Origin: Medicago truncatula
Taxonomy: Eukaryota > Streptophyta > Magnoliopsida > Fabales > Fabaceae
Direction: 5' to 3'
DNA length: 64,000 nucleotides
Assembly (NCBI RefSeq): GCF_003473485.1
Contig: NC_053042.1
Span: forward strand, 3,929,501-3,993,500
The stretch's first letter is position 1. Every line of letters starts with the position of its first letter. Under the pieces are notes generated by a model. That model was not told the origin of the DNA. It did no database searches and worked only from the letters and a program-made list of their open reading frames with translations. Below are positions 1 through 11,729 of this stretch, piece by piece. The translations under genes and the position numbers were made by a program.

Positions 1-1795
1 TGTGAGCTTGAGTATATGTTGTTTTATTTATGAATGTTTTTAGTTTTATGTTTTTTCAGCAAACCTTTTAACATTCAAGTTTTGGGTATTGGAAACTGTG
101 GATTGTTATTAGTAGAACTTCTGCTTTTGTAAAACTGTAAACCTTAAAAAGCAAATGTACTTATTCAAAGTTCAATGTGTAATTACAGTTGAGGACATGT
201 GTAGGCGTTATCCGAATGCTACAGCATTGAGCATATCAGGACCTTCTATTTATTTGCTGGTCATGAAGGCAATCTCTTTGTTAAGGTAGGTATTTTGTGC
301 GACTTCGCATTGAATCAAGCCATCTTAGACTCCAGCTTATTTGTTTCATTCTTTTCAGGAATCTTGAGGTTTTAACATTGGGAAGAGGACAGATAGGGGA
401 TGCATTTTTTCTTGCTCTACCTGATTGTACTATGTTGAGAGAATTGCATATCAATGATTCGACACTTGGAAATAGTATTCAAGAGATATCTATCGTCCAT
501 GAGAGACTGTGTCATCTTGAATTAACAAAATGTCGTGTCATGCGAATACAAGTCAGGTGAATATGCCTCAAACTTCGACCGACACTTAGTTGTCACTTTA
601 TTGATACGATAAAAAGTGATGGTTTATTCTTTTTTCAGGTGCCCGCAACTTAAAACCATGTCATTGAAGCGCAGTAACATGGCACAAGTTGTGCTTAATT
701 GCCCTCTTCTGCTTGAACTTGATATGGGTTCTTGCCACAAACTTCCTGATGCTGCTATTCGTGCTGCTGCAACTTCATGCCCTCAACTAGTGAAACTGGA
801 CATGCGTAATTGTTCTTGTGTCAGCGATGAAACACTGCGTGAAATAGCACAACATTGTCCTAATCTTGGTTTTCTTGATGCATCATACTGCCCAAACATA
901 TCTTTGGAGGTGTGCTTTAAACTGTATACTTATTTTTTGCATATTTAAGATTGTATTTTGAACAAGAGTTTCTAGCTTTGTCTGACACGGTCACCTTTCT
1001 TTTTTAAGTCTGTTCGACTCCCAATGTTGACCATTCTAAGACTTCATAGCTGTGAGGGCATCACTTCTGCGTCAATGGCTGCAATAGCTCACAGTTCTAT
1101 GTTGGAGGTATGTTATTTGTTCCAGATATTGATATTAACGACTTGTCTGAATTCCCGAGTATTAGGACGAGTACATGACATAACTGCCAATGCAGGTTTT
1201 GGAGCTTGACAATTGCAGTCTATTGACTTCGGTGTCGTTGGATCTTCCACGTTTGCAGAATATTAGATTGGTGTACTGTCGCAAGTATGTTTCTGCTTCA
1301 TTTTCTCTCTCCCCAGAAAAGACAAAATTCCATTATTGATATTTGTCTTACTCTGTTGCTTGTGTACTTAATGTTTAAGAAAATATCCAATCCTTAGTTT
1401 ATCTGATTAATTTTTTGAATGGTTTCCTTGGCAGATTAGCAGATTTGAATTTGAGAGCTATATCGCTTTCTTCTATACAAGTGTCTAACTGCTCTGTACT
1501 CCACCGGATCAATATCACTTCAAATTCACTTCAAGTATGTCGTGTAATAATGTCTTTTTAACTCCACATTCTCATATTGCATAGTATAGCCCTCAATGAT
1601 GACCTTTGTGGTTATGCAGAAATTAGCACTGCAAAAGCAGGATAGCTTAACTACATTAGCGCTGCAATGCCAATCTTTACAAGAAGTGGACCTCTCTGAG
1701 TGTGAATCATTGACAAACACTGTATGTGATGTTTTTAGTGACGGTGGAGGATGTCCCATGTTGAAATCACTAGTTCTTGATAATTGTGAGGTACA

Positions 1796-1840
<45 letters not shown>

Positions 1841-4800
1841 TTTGCATTTCTTGGATTCACTTTCTAAAATTTCATTATTCATGAGCTATTTTAGTACTAT
1901 ATTTTGACAATTCAAATGGGTGTTTAATGTTTTCCCACTCTTGATCCTTTCTACACAATTCTAATTGTATTTATAAACGACATCATCAACTAATCTAGTT
2001 GTGCCACACTGCCATAACTTACTGATTGAAATTTTGCCCATGGTTTCTATAATACCAAAGTACTTTTTTATGTTATATTGTTAATTTCTCACTTGAAGTT
2101 TCTGAAAATGGTATTTTTGGTATTCTGACAGAAGTCGCAATAGCAGTCTAAAGAATTGTTGAAATTCATCAATCATTTAGTTATTACAATATCAGTATTT
2201 GAATGAATCAATTTAATACTATTTACTTCATAAAAAATGTTTCAGCAGTGGGAAATAATTGGGATTACGTCTTAACTTTCCTGGTTGTTGTATATATGAC
2301 AGATTGGGTTTCTTTAAATTCCTGGTATTTTGTCGGTGAAATGTTCTATATTCGTATTAATGGTAACATTTTTTATTTTATTTTATTTTATCATATTTGG
2401 TGTTTGCTGCATGTAGAGCTTGACTTCAGTTCGGTTCATCAGCACCTCGTTAGTCAGTCTCTCCCTTGGTGGTTGCCGAGCAGTTACTACTCTTGAGCTA
2501 ACATGCCCTTATCTTGAGAAGGTCATATTGGATGGTTGTGATCATTTGGAAAATGCATCATTTTGCCCTGTAAGTGATACTGATATATTAGATGCTTCAC
2601 AGTTCGATTTTTATGAGAGGAAATCTTTTATTTCCTCCCTATTGAGTGCTTCAATTATTATGAGCCGAATTTTTTTTCTTCTTTCCTTTTGAGTTGATCA
2701 TGTGATGAAATATGCGAGAAATTAAAACTACAGAATAATAGGTTAACATCGTTTGCTTGTATTTATTTAGCTATCTGCATGGTTTAAGTAATAGCTTCAT
2801 ACATTTCATTCCTAGAGGTTGTTGTATTAGGGCTTTGTAATTTGGGACCACGGTTATTATCAGCGTGTTAAGACACATTGGATTCATTTCAATAAAACTT
2901 AACCCAATAGATAGAAATCGTTGTTCATATCTAATTTTGACCGTGAAGCTTAACACAAATCTCGATTCATTGTGGCGAGTCCCAACTTGCCCACTGAAAT
3001 GTGAAACCAACTGCTTTTTACTGGCTGTGTGTAACCAACCACTTTCTTAGTAAAGATTTGATAAGATCCGTAATATAGGATTCATGATTTGAATCTCAAT
3101 CTGATAGCTAAGCAACTTCCGTTTTTCATCTACTTCTCAGGTTGGTCTTCGATCTCTCAATTTAGGAATATGCCCAAAATTAAACATACTTCGCATTGAA
3201 GCGATGTTAATGGTCTCACTTGAGTTGAAAGGATGTGGTGGACTGTCTGAAGCATCCCTTAATTGTCCTCTCTTGACATCACTGGATGCTTCCTTTTGCA
3301 GGTGACGCTTTATCTGCTAGTTTCTTGGTTATCCTGCTTATGTATGGAGTATGTACTGATTGTTGTTTTGAATTACAGCCAACTCACTGATGACTGCTTG
3401 TCTGCAACAACCCGTGCCTGTCCACTGATTGAGTCATTAATATTAATGTCCTGCCCATCGATTGGGTTAGATGGACTCTGTTCCCTGCATTGGCTCCCAA
3501 ATTTAGCTCTGCTTGATTTATCATACACTTTCCTGGTGACTCTGCAGCCTGTTTTTGATTCTTGTAAACAACTAAAGGTAAAAAACATTATATTTTAGTT
3601 TACATATTTTTTACTGTCTTGCAAATTACAAATAGTATAATAGTAGTGAAGAACCGCTCCTCCCATCCTCAAAACAAATCTACGGAAGTGAGGGTTATTT
3701 AGTTAAAAAACCTAGCAAAGTTATGATATTACCATACACGTACGAGTTTTGTGTCAATCTTGTGATTTAAATACTTGTACAAGTGTTTGGATACAGATGG
3801 GAATAATGTGAGATGTCCATTAGTTGTTTTTAACATAATAAAGCTCAAATGCTTGGTGAATAAGAGCTTAAATAAAATGTCTATCCAAGTGTACTCATAG
3901 CCCTTTACTTTCTCCCCTCTAATCTTTGTGAACATGAATTTGTTTATTTTCCCCTTTATTTGGATTTTATTAAAACATAACGTGGTAATAATGTTAATTG
4001 GTTCACTTTTGAATGTACTGATGATAATTTGTTGCTGATGAAATAGATGGATGGACATGTCCATACATCTGTTAGAAGTCTTAATTAATTGTAATTTTTT
4101 TATTTTATGTTTTTGGAGTGCAAAAAAACAATTTATTTTATTTTTCATCGGAGCTCAAATATTTTACGTCTTCCTGAAACAATGAAGACACGTCTTCCTG
4201 AAACAATGAAGACACAAATTAACAGAGAAATGGAGATAGAAGGGGATGGAAAAGAGTGAGAGGAAAAGTGGGTAAAACGAAGATTATTTTGTTTAAAGAA
4301 ATAGAATGTTGTTACACACTTGCTTACTCATTTCTTGGTCCACAGATTATGGAATGATGTATGTTTGTATCATTATTCTCTATTCTTTATCTGACGGTAA
4401 CATTTTTGTTTCTTGAAGGTACTAAAGTTGCAGGCATGCAAATATCTCACCGACTCATCACTTGAACCTCTTTACAAGGGGGGTGCTTTACCAGCTCTTC
4501 AGGAGTTGGATTTGTCTTATGGAACTTTGTGTCAGAAAGCCATAGAAGAGCTTCTTTCTTGTTGCACTCACCTTACACGTGTGAGTTTAAACGGATGTGT
4601 GAATATGCATGATTTAAACTGGGGGCACAGTCAAGGGAAGTTTCCTGAGTTACCTGGCATAAGCATCCTATCCATCGCAAGTTCCTACGAAAACAATCAT
4701 GTGTCAAGTGAGCAACCCATCCGATTACTTCAGAACCTCAACTGTGTGGGTTGTCCAAATATTAGGAAGGTTTTCATTCCATCAACAGCACACTGTTCCC

Positions 4801-5972
4801 ATTTATTATTTTTAAACCTTTCACTGTCGGCTAATTTGAAGGAAGTTGATGTAGCTTGTCTCAATCTATGCTGGCTTAATCTAAGGTATTGTTCGCCCCT
4901 CAAAAGAATGTGGATTGGTTTCTGACCTCGAAACAAATTATAATGTTTTGACTTATCTCTTCAGCAACTGTTCCTCATTGGAAGTTTTGAAGCTAGAGTG
5001 TCCGAGATTGACCAATCTATTCCTTCAGGTTATTATTCTTATCTGCCAATTTAAATTTATCCACACACATCATAATTGTTGTTTCTTGCAAACATATCAC
5101 ACTTAGGAAATGGTTCCCAGTTCCAACCTAATAGAGATTGAGACTTGCATGGTTAATGATTTAGTGAGACTCAACGAGTGAATTTTACCAAATAGGAGTG
5201 TCTGTGTGTGTTGGAAAGAATGCGTGAAGATCGAATTGCTAGCATTGCCTTCACTGCATTACAATTTAGAATTCACAACTGTCGGAAAGAATGTGTTAAG
5301 ATTTTATTGCTAGCATTGCTTTTTTCTGCATTACATTTTATAGCGCTGTCATTGGCTATCATTATCTTTTTAGAAAATTATACGGTAGTGTTTTTGTCCC
5401 AATCTTTTGGCTGGTTTATCCCTCTCCTTTTTAAGAATGGGCTGCATACATTTTTCTTAAAAAAATGTTAGGGTATGGGGTTGACCTCTGGTCCTTCACC
5501 TAAAATAAATGTGACATTTGATATTCCTCAAATCACTTGAGGAATATTTTTTTTTAAAATTGTAATGACTTAACTTCAGTCATTCTTGCAACCCATCCTT
5601 TGATTCATTGTTGTGTTAATAGTTATTTGCTTTCTAATATGTTTGTTCGCGTTTGGACAATTTGGTTTTTTTAGGCGTGCAATATTGATGAGGAGGCTGT
5701 TGAAGCTGCTATATCAAAATGTACTATGTTGGAGACTCTTGATGTTCGCTTCTGTCCTAAGGTGAGAGCAAATGCATATAATATTTTTGAAATGTTGATT
5801 TCGGCAAATGAACCTTTATTTTGCATATGATTGTTGCATGGGATGTTCTTCAATCATTTATGGGATATTTTATGGTGCTTTGCAGATAAGCTCAGCGAGT
5901 ATGGGAAAATTTCGTGCAGCATGTTCTGGTTTGAAGCGTATATACAGCAGCTTGTCAACTTCATCAGCATGA
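1..5972 (+). CDS. F-box/LRR-repeat protein 15-like (FBL15/SLOMO type), 3' 14 exons, copy A
   Basis: Predicted substrate-recognition subunit of an SCF ubiquitin ligase; the Arabidopsis FBL15/SLOMO protein affects auxin levels and organ initiation. The window opens on the last base of an exon followed by a GTGAGC donor, so the F-box exons lie outside. Coding exons: 189-285, 359-556, 639-909, 1009-1107, 1196-1284, 1435-1534, 1620-1790, 2417-2569, 3141-3301, 3379-3577, 4419-4885, 4965-5028, 5675-5761, 5886-5972 (TGA 5970-5972). All junctions are GT-AG and the phases join without a stop, giving about 747 residues. The chain is leucine-rich repeats with many Cys (motifs such as CPQL, NCSCVSDETL, CPNISLE, LNCVGCPNIRK). 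Every exon has a counterpart in the broken copy at 13,978-19,386. I am sure of the family; orthology rests on remembered sequence, not a search. Confidence 0.9.
1798..1836. repeat. (AT)n microsatellite in an F-box gene intron
   Basis: About 19 AT dinucleotides directly after the donor region of the intron that starts at 1,791. The matching intron of copy B (after 15,765) has no such run, so it grew after the duplication or was lost there. Confidence 0.9.
3781..4095. mobile_element. Copy A-specific intron insertion of about 300 bp
   Basis: The intron 3578-4418 is far longer than its copy B partner (17,336-17,826). Alignment by eye breaks after TTTAAATACTTGTA and resumes near TTTTTCATCG. The extra block has no recognisable coding potential. 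Exact ends and a target duplication could not be fixed, so a deletion in copy B is also possible. Confidence 0.4.
4166..4213. repeat. 24-bp tandem duplication in an intron
   Basis: Two perfect head-to-tail copies of a 24-bp unit starting ACGTCTTCCTGAAACAATGA. Copy B has a single related unit near 17,615, so the duplication is specific to copy A. Confidence 0.85.
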
Positions 5973-7040
5973 TTTAGAATCTTTGATGTTTTGTGGTGCT
6001 TGTTCACTCGGAGAGAAGGCACACTTGGCAATAAATCGGGTTATTCCTAATGTATTGTAAATTGTTATCTTTTATATTGTTGTTTGTTTGGCATATAGAA
6101 ATGAGGTTATCTTCATGCATTGCCACAATAAGTTTTTGATGTTTTTTACTTGTTGTAAATTTTATATTTCAATTTGTTGCTGCATATTGTATTCTGAAAT
6201 GTTCTGAAGAATAGGTGTTTGTTTGATCCTTTTCATATACATTTTATGCTGTAATATTGACATTTACATTTTGAAGAATAGATGCTTGTTTGAACTTACA
6301 TTTTGCGATGGTTGGACGAATTGCATTTGTAGTTTGATACTGTCTGTTTCTTTACATGATTGCATATTTACAATTATATATTTTGATGAAATTTTAATAT
6401 ATGCACAACATCAAATGGAACATTCGACCTGCCAGTTATTCCCTCAACTCTAAAGTTAGCTGACGTTAAAATATTAACCCAGCCAACATTTTCAAATCCA
6501 CATTCATCTTTGAATAATGCCTTTAGCGTTCTACCTTATCATAGACATGTCTATCTGCACTTCTATTGAGGTGGAATTTTATAATGTTTGGAAATATTTA
6601 GTGTTTGAAATGGTATTATCACTACAGAGAAGAAATTAATGTATGATTCCATTTCATTTACCTGACTACCAAATGAAGATAAAATGTACTCCTTTCCTTA
6701 ATTTTCAGTAAATTATATTATTAATCTGAAATTCAAATTTAAGTCAGTGCTCTCATGGTCCTAAATAAAGTCCTTTGCATTACTTTATAATAATACAACA
6801 AAATTAAACCAAATGTGTAAACTCAAGCTTTGATTTAAAGGATTATTATCGTACAACTGATTTAATTCTTTAGGATCCTATATGTAAAACAAGAAACCTC
6901 AGTAGGAAATGAAGCAGAAGAACAGAGGATGGCATTTTGATGGAATTGAAAGAGAGAAACTGCTGATAGGTTTTCTGAGGAATACCACTAACCGCTCTTT
7001 TAATTCGCCATTAATTATTTATTTCTTCTTTTTATAAATG
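5973..7040. other. 3' flank of the F-box gene, no gene seen
   Basis: Positions 5,973-6,430 are the 3'UTR and downstream flank, and match 19,387-19,790. From about 6,440 the sequence has no counterpart in copy B and shows no long open frame or recognisable motif. The short open frame at 6,223-6,453 has no family signature and lies in the transcribed flank. Confidence 0.5.
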
Positions 7041-7540
7041 TCCCTCCAACAAGCCGGCCTTAGTTTTCTCTCTCTAGGTTTTCTTTTTCAGTGGTGGTTT
7101 TGGGTTAATTCTTGATCTGAAATCACCCCCTTTTCATCTTTCTCTCTCAATTTCAATCTAAATAAGTGATTTTCACATAGATCTAAGTTTTTTCTTTGTG
7201 ATTTCATCATCTAAGTGTGGTGGTTTGTTGTTCGTCGTCTTGTGCAGCGTTGTTTGATTTCCCGTCTTCTTGCGGTGTTCTTTGATTTATATTTGAAAGA
7301 TCGATTATTCAATCAAAGATTTGGGTGTCAACGTTGCAGATCCAGAGGTCATGTATATTTCGGTCACTATAATTTTAACATATATTTTTGTAGGCATTAT
7401 GCCGTTATATGCTATTAACTTGGATGTTGTGAGTTTGTTCGTTGATTATCCTTTATGTTTTTAGCGGTGTTTAATGATGTAATCTCTCGATTTGAATGAA
7501 TGAATATCATTTTATTTTTTTCAAAAAAAGAAAAGAAGAG
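7040..7540 (+). mobile_element. Possible retroposed sequence ending in an A-rich tail
   Basis: The block ends with a GAATGAATGAATATCATTTT stretch and then an A-rich tail (TCAAAAAAAGAAAAGAAG), a style seen at plant LINE 3' ends. It starts with C/T-rich leader-like sequence and lies in DNA that copy B lacks. No reverse-transcriptase motif is visible. A non-coding transcript or a truncated LINE are both possible. Confidence 0.25.
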
Positions 7541-8106
7541 CATCGAAATGTAACTTCTGAGAGAACTGTGAGTAACTTCCATAAACATATAATAAACGGT
7601 CCTTAAATTATTTTTAATGCAAGTCCATGAAATATTGCTTTCTTTTCTATTTTAAAAGTAATTAAGGGACTAACATGTTAAATTAAGTATAATTTATGGA
7701 CTATTTGTTGCGGTATTGTCTAATGTGCACAAATAAATTACTATTGCATCATGTACAATTTTTTTTTTTTTGGGTACAAATGTACAAGTTTTTTTTACTA
7801 TTAGAACAATAAGTCTTATCACATCTCATTTGATCCAATAATGAAACTTGTTGATATACTCATGAAAACAAATTTATGCATGATGTAAAACTTGTTTCAT
7901 TTATGCACCATACACTTGACCATTTATTTGTCGTATATTTATATGAATTCTGCTCTTCCCCCTGCACTTTTCGCTCGCGCCCTGCAGTCTTGCCAAAAAT
8001 GCCCATGCGTGAGTTAACTCACGCTGGTTTTCTTTCAATATTTACTTTGGCTACTTTTACTACTTTCACGCTTTCTCCAACCTCAGCAACATAATTCAAA
8101 AGTTTC

Positions 8107-8313
8107 AATTCCAAACAAGACATTTTTATATGGTTTCAGTTTCAACACCATCAACTTCACCTATTGGTATGAATGTTAGAAACAATTCAGGATTTAAATG
8201 AAAAACTTGGTTCTTGCTCAAATGGGAGAGAAACAATTCTTGCTCAAATGAAGACTTAGAAACAACTTCACCTATTTTTATATAGTTTTGTGGCTCAAAT
8301 GGGAGAGAAACAA
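8107..8313. repeat. Imperfect internal duplication
   Basis: The word GCTCAAATGGGAGAGAAACA occurs at about 8,216 and again at 8,291, each near an AACTTCACCTATT word, giving two diverged units of about 80 bp. There is no coding signature; a short minus-strand open frame here is a by-product of the repeat. Confidence 0.55.
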
Positions 8314-8452
8314 TTGTTTTTCCCAAATTTGCTATTGATTTGTCCCGAAGTTGCAGACTAGCAAAATTAAAACCTTCATCTTAAAGTTAATTTAAATGGG
8401 ATGCATAGGATTATGCGAGCTAGAGAATTTCTCGTCTCTAGGTTAAGAAAAA

Positions 8453-8621
8453 GAATAATGCTAGCAACACTCTTTTCAACTCTCTCTTTTATTGGTTTGA
8501 ATCATTGTGGGTCTACACTTTGGAAATTGAACCTACACAAAGTGGTGTGACATATATTGATTTATTTAATAGAAGAGTGAGTGCTAGAGAGAGTGTTGAA
8601 AAGTGAGTGTTGCTAGCATTC
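8453..8621. mobile_element. MITE with GAAT(AAT)GCTAGCAACACTC ends
   Basis: The left end reads GAATAATGCTAGCAACACTC and the right end, reversed, reads GAATGCTAGCAACACTCACT; the match continues about 35 bp inward (TTTCAAC..CTCTCT). Length is 169 bp with no coding capacity. Copy B runs straight through the matching place (about 19,960-19,985), so it is an empty site. The superfamily is not determined because no clear target duplication is visible. Confidence 0.8.
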
Positions 8622-9590
8622 TTCAAAAAATATTTCTCTCATTTCTTTTAGCCAAATTTGGTTCTTTTTGCAGTACACTATTTTATGTGCTACTACTTTC
8701 TCAGTTTTGGTTTTTAATGAAGACTTGGTTCTTGCTCCAGTCTTTATCTCCACACATATTTTGAATGTCTATTATATTGCTTTTGTTTTATCGTAATCAC
8801 ATGTAATTTTTTTAATCGTGGAATTATTGATATTTCAATGATGAATATTCACTAGTCCAAGTTTTTCCTTTTGATGTAGGAGTGGTTCTAATTAGTTCAA
8901 CCTTAGTGTTTACAAATGTAATGTCATATGTGTGTACGATATTAAATATCAAAAGAATGATTGAAAGATGAAGTCTGATATTAGATCTATAAATGTTAAA
9001 CAAGAAAAGTAATACATTAAAATGATTTTGGTTCAATTGCGATTTGAAAAGATAATTGCTCTAAATAGATTTTACAAATATTTCTACCAAGAAAATATGA
9101 AGTTTATTAGCTTAAATACACATTATTGTACTTTCAAAGAAGACACTAATTAGCTTAAAAAACATTAGTTTATCTTACATTTAAAATTCAACACTCTTAG
9201 CTTTCGGAAGATTGATCTTGTTTATAACTAATATTTTAGTTAATCGCAAAAATGAGAGAAAATTGGTAATCAATAAAGAGTTTATATGGTAGCAACATTT
9301 TTTATTACGTGATAGAACCGTGCATTTGATGTGACTATCATTTTTTAAGCAAGTTGGTTTGGTATCTTTGTAGAGGAAGTGAATAAGTATCCTACGATGA
9401 ATAAAAATCTAGTCTTCAATTTTTTTTTTTAAAGGAGTCTTCAAATGTTATAAATAAACTTTTACACAAGTGTACAAATTATAGAGGATGATTGATCACT
9501 GAAAATTAATAGGATTAACATGTTCAACTATATTCTTCACAAACAACAGAAAAATAAGTTCATGAATATCTTACAACACACAATGAGCAT

Positions 9591-9776
9591 GCATGCAAGG
9601 TTTCTTTTTTTTAACAAACAAAAATGGATTATATTAAAGTGTTATATAGCAGTCCTTTTAGTATAAGGTGTATCGAAAAGACTACTAAAAAAAACAAGCA
9701 GTTCACATAAAATACAACAAGTGGTTAGTCAATGCCTAAACACGACAATGGACTCGATGACTCCGCATGCAAGGTT
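9591..9776 (-). mobile_element. 5'-truncated retroposon with 12-bp target duplication
   Basis: The word GCATGCAAGGTT stands at 9,591-9,602 and again at 9,765-9,776. The 162 bp between them start with a T-rich run (TCTTTTTTTT), the reverse of a poly(A) tail, so the insert lies on the minus strand. Copy B has the word once (around 20,290) followed directly by TCTTAC, the intact empty site. A poly(A) end plus a 12-bp target duplication is typical of target-primed insertion by a LINE or a SINE. Confidence 0.85.
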
Positions 9777-9782
9777 CTTACA

Positions 9783-10118
9783 TTACAAAGATGCTTTACA
9801 CTTCAAAACAAGAAAGAGAAGAATAAGAATGAAAACAATACCACCAGAAGAACCACCAACTCTATGAATCCAATTACGATCAAACCTTGTGAAGCTCTTA
9901 TCCAAAAAAGCTGATAAAGATATGACTAAAACCAATACAAAAAGTAACATTGGTAACCATAAAGTAACACTAATTGGTTGTTCATCATCTTCCAACTCAC
10001 TCTCTGATCTGTGATCTATGTATAGAGGAGAAGCCACAGCTAGAACTACTAAGCTTATGGCTGCTACTCTCTCATAAGATGAAAATTTGTGACCCCTCCT
10101 ACTAGCTTCAGGTTCCAT
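9783..10118 (-). CDS. Small three-pass membrane protein, copy A
   Basis: A single-exon gene of 111 residues. Three hydrophobic segments are visible at about residues 18-34, 50-70 and 92-106, separated by an acidic loop (ESELEDDEQ) and a basic loop (KSFTRFDRNWIHR); a glycine/serine patch (GGSSGG) precedes the last segment. I do not recognise a functional domain; it looks like an uncharacterised plant transmembrane protein. The duplicate at 20,308-20,646 differs at only a handful of residues, so the reading frame is under constraint. An ATATATACAT element lies about 45 bp upstream of the start on the minus strand and could serve as a TATA box. Location in a cell membrane is an inference. Confidence 0.8.
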   Translation of the reverse strand: MEPEASRRGHKFSSYERVAAISLVVLAVASPLYIDHRSESELEDDEQPISVTLWLPMLLFVLVLVISLSAFLDKSFTRFDRNWIHRVGGSSGGIVFILILLFLVLKCKASL

Positions 10119-10783
10119 TCAGAAGATTGATTTAGATGAAAATTGTGTTGTTAATTAAAATGTATGTATATATGATATGATATGATGGAATTGCAACACA
10201 AAAATGTTGATATGGTAAGTGGAATATTGCTTTTCAAAGTATGCACTAACTAAAGAGCATCGGATTCTCACTAACTACTATATTCTCATTCATGTACTAA
10301 TGTGGGACCCGAATAAAAATGAATATCAATGTGCGCAATCTTTTTTAACCATTTTCTTTTTTGAAAGATAGAGAACAATCAACAAAGAACTAGAAACTCC
10401 AGAACCATCAGCAACTAACAAGTGATTAATCTAAGCTGGGGCTAGCAAGCTCGTAGAAAATCAAGAAGAATAAGCTATCACAAATCGTTATTGGCCAAAG
10501 CATAAGCGAAATTCCAACGGCACTTGACCTTGTGAAAGGGGCTATCCCACGATATGATAAACCAATGTTGGAATCTCAACTATGAGAAGTACTCTCATTA
10601 AAGTCCGACACACCTCAAATAGGATTACATCTAGCGAATGAAACCTACGGAAAAAGGAAACATCAACGCAATGATTTGCTTCACAATAATAATGACAAAT
10701 TTTTACTTCTCAATCCATATGTAAAAGCCTTTGAATCTATAACACCAACCAAATATTTCAAATCCTTTTTAACTTTGATCATA

Positions 10784-11091
10784 CTCCCTCCGTCCTAAAT
10801 TATAAGCCAAAAAAAAAAATCACACTTATTAAGAAAAGTAAAACATAAGAATTTGAAGTATAGTTTTGTGTTTTTTTTTGAAAAAGTTTTATAGGAATAT
10901 GTAAAAACAATTTTTATTGGCTATATATTGGTTATGGAAAAAATGAAAGAGAGAGAAAATTGAATGAAATTTGCATTTAATTTTATGAGAATAAACAAAA
11001 GTTTTACTTGGAAAAGAGATTTAAAAAAAAAAAACAAGATTAAATAGGATAAAAATTTGTCTTTTTTGCTTATATTATGGGACAGAGGGAG
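10784..11091. mobile_element. Stowaway-like MITE (CTCCCTCCGTCC ends)
   Basis: The left end CTCCCTCCGTCCTAAATTAT and the reversed right end CTCCCTCTGTCCCATAAT form terminal inverted repeats, flanked by TA on both sides (10,782-10,783 and 11,092-11,093). Length is 308 bp and it is AT-rich and non-coding. TA duplication and CTCCCTCCGT ends are the mark of Tc1/mariner-type Stowaway MITEs. Confidence 0.9.
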
Positions 11092-11109
11092 TAATTGTTA
11101 TGCTCACAA

Positions 11110-11330
11110 CAAATCTGTTAGGTCATGAGGGGAGCTCGGAGGACCGTCCACATCGAGGCTAGAACAACCACACTAGTGAGAGAGACTCCACATTCTTACC
11201 TAAAACCTTAAGGCAATGGGTTTATGAGTCCTCTTACTTATAAGGTGTACAACCTTTACTTTTTTATCCGATGTGTGACATATAACTGACTCTTGCACAC
11301 AACAAAATCGTCCTTAAATTACTCTGTTCT
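11110..11330. other. LTR-like remnant
   Basis: Phrases such as CCTTAAGGCAATGGGTTTATGA, CTTATAAGGTGTACAACC and ATCCGATGTGTGACATA resemble those in plant LTR-type repeats. No paired LTR, primer-binding site or coding region is visible. The call rests on family resemblance only. Confidence 0.25.
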
Positions 11331-11481
11331 TTCTTAGCTATAACACCTAGTCAACATCCAAGTACGTACGAGAAATCCTACCCACTAGAAAACAAGTGAA
11401 AGACACAAATGTGGGACCATAAAGTGTGCTGGCTTGAACTTAACCCAAAACCTACTTAATTCTAATTAACCACCCTAATTA

Positions 11482-11727
11482 CTACTTCGGTTCGAAATTA
11501 TAAATCGTTTTAAAATATCCGTTAAATATTAATATTACTTTTCCAATTATACTATTAACTATTTATTACTTTATCTTCTTTCAATTCTTTTATTTATCTT
11601 TCTCATATCATTAATGAAGGATAATTTTGTAAAATTACTTATAATTTTGTTTTCTTATACAAAATTAATTACATTTATTAATTTGCGTAAAATATCCAAA
11701 ACAACTAATAATTTTGGACGGAGGAAG
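11482..11727. mobile_element. Degenerate Stowaway-like MITE
   Basis: The left end CTACTTCGGTTCGAAATTAT and the reversed right end CTTCCTCCGTCCAAAATTAT are diverged forms of the CTCCCTCCGTCC terminus, each bordered by TA. The interior resembles that at 33,370-33,596, including CATTAATGAAGGA and AATTA(A)TTACAT words. Confidence 0.75.
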
Positions 11728-11729
11728 TA

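Larger units (their letters stand above)
1..10750. repeat. Segmental tandem duplication, copy A
   Basis: Base 1 matches base 14,111 and the match runs through the F-box/LRR gene, its 3' flank, the membrane-protein gene and about 600 bp beyond it. Colinearity is broken by insertions found only here, including those near 3.8-4.1, 8.45-8.62 and 9.60-9.76 kb, and by about 2 kb of extra sequence around 6.4-8.4 kb. The left end is outside the window. The right end is soft: matching fades between about 10,480 and 10,750. Confidence 0.85.

Noticed and set aside
1526..1907. 118- and 103-codon frames with Tyr-Ile runs
   Set aside because: The runs are translations of the AT microsatellite; the plus-strand frame includes a real F-box gene exon (1620-1790) but not as a separate gene.
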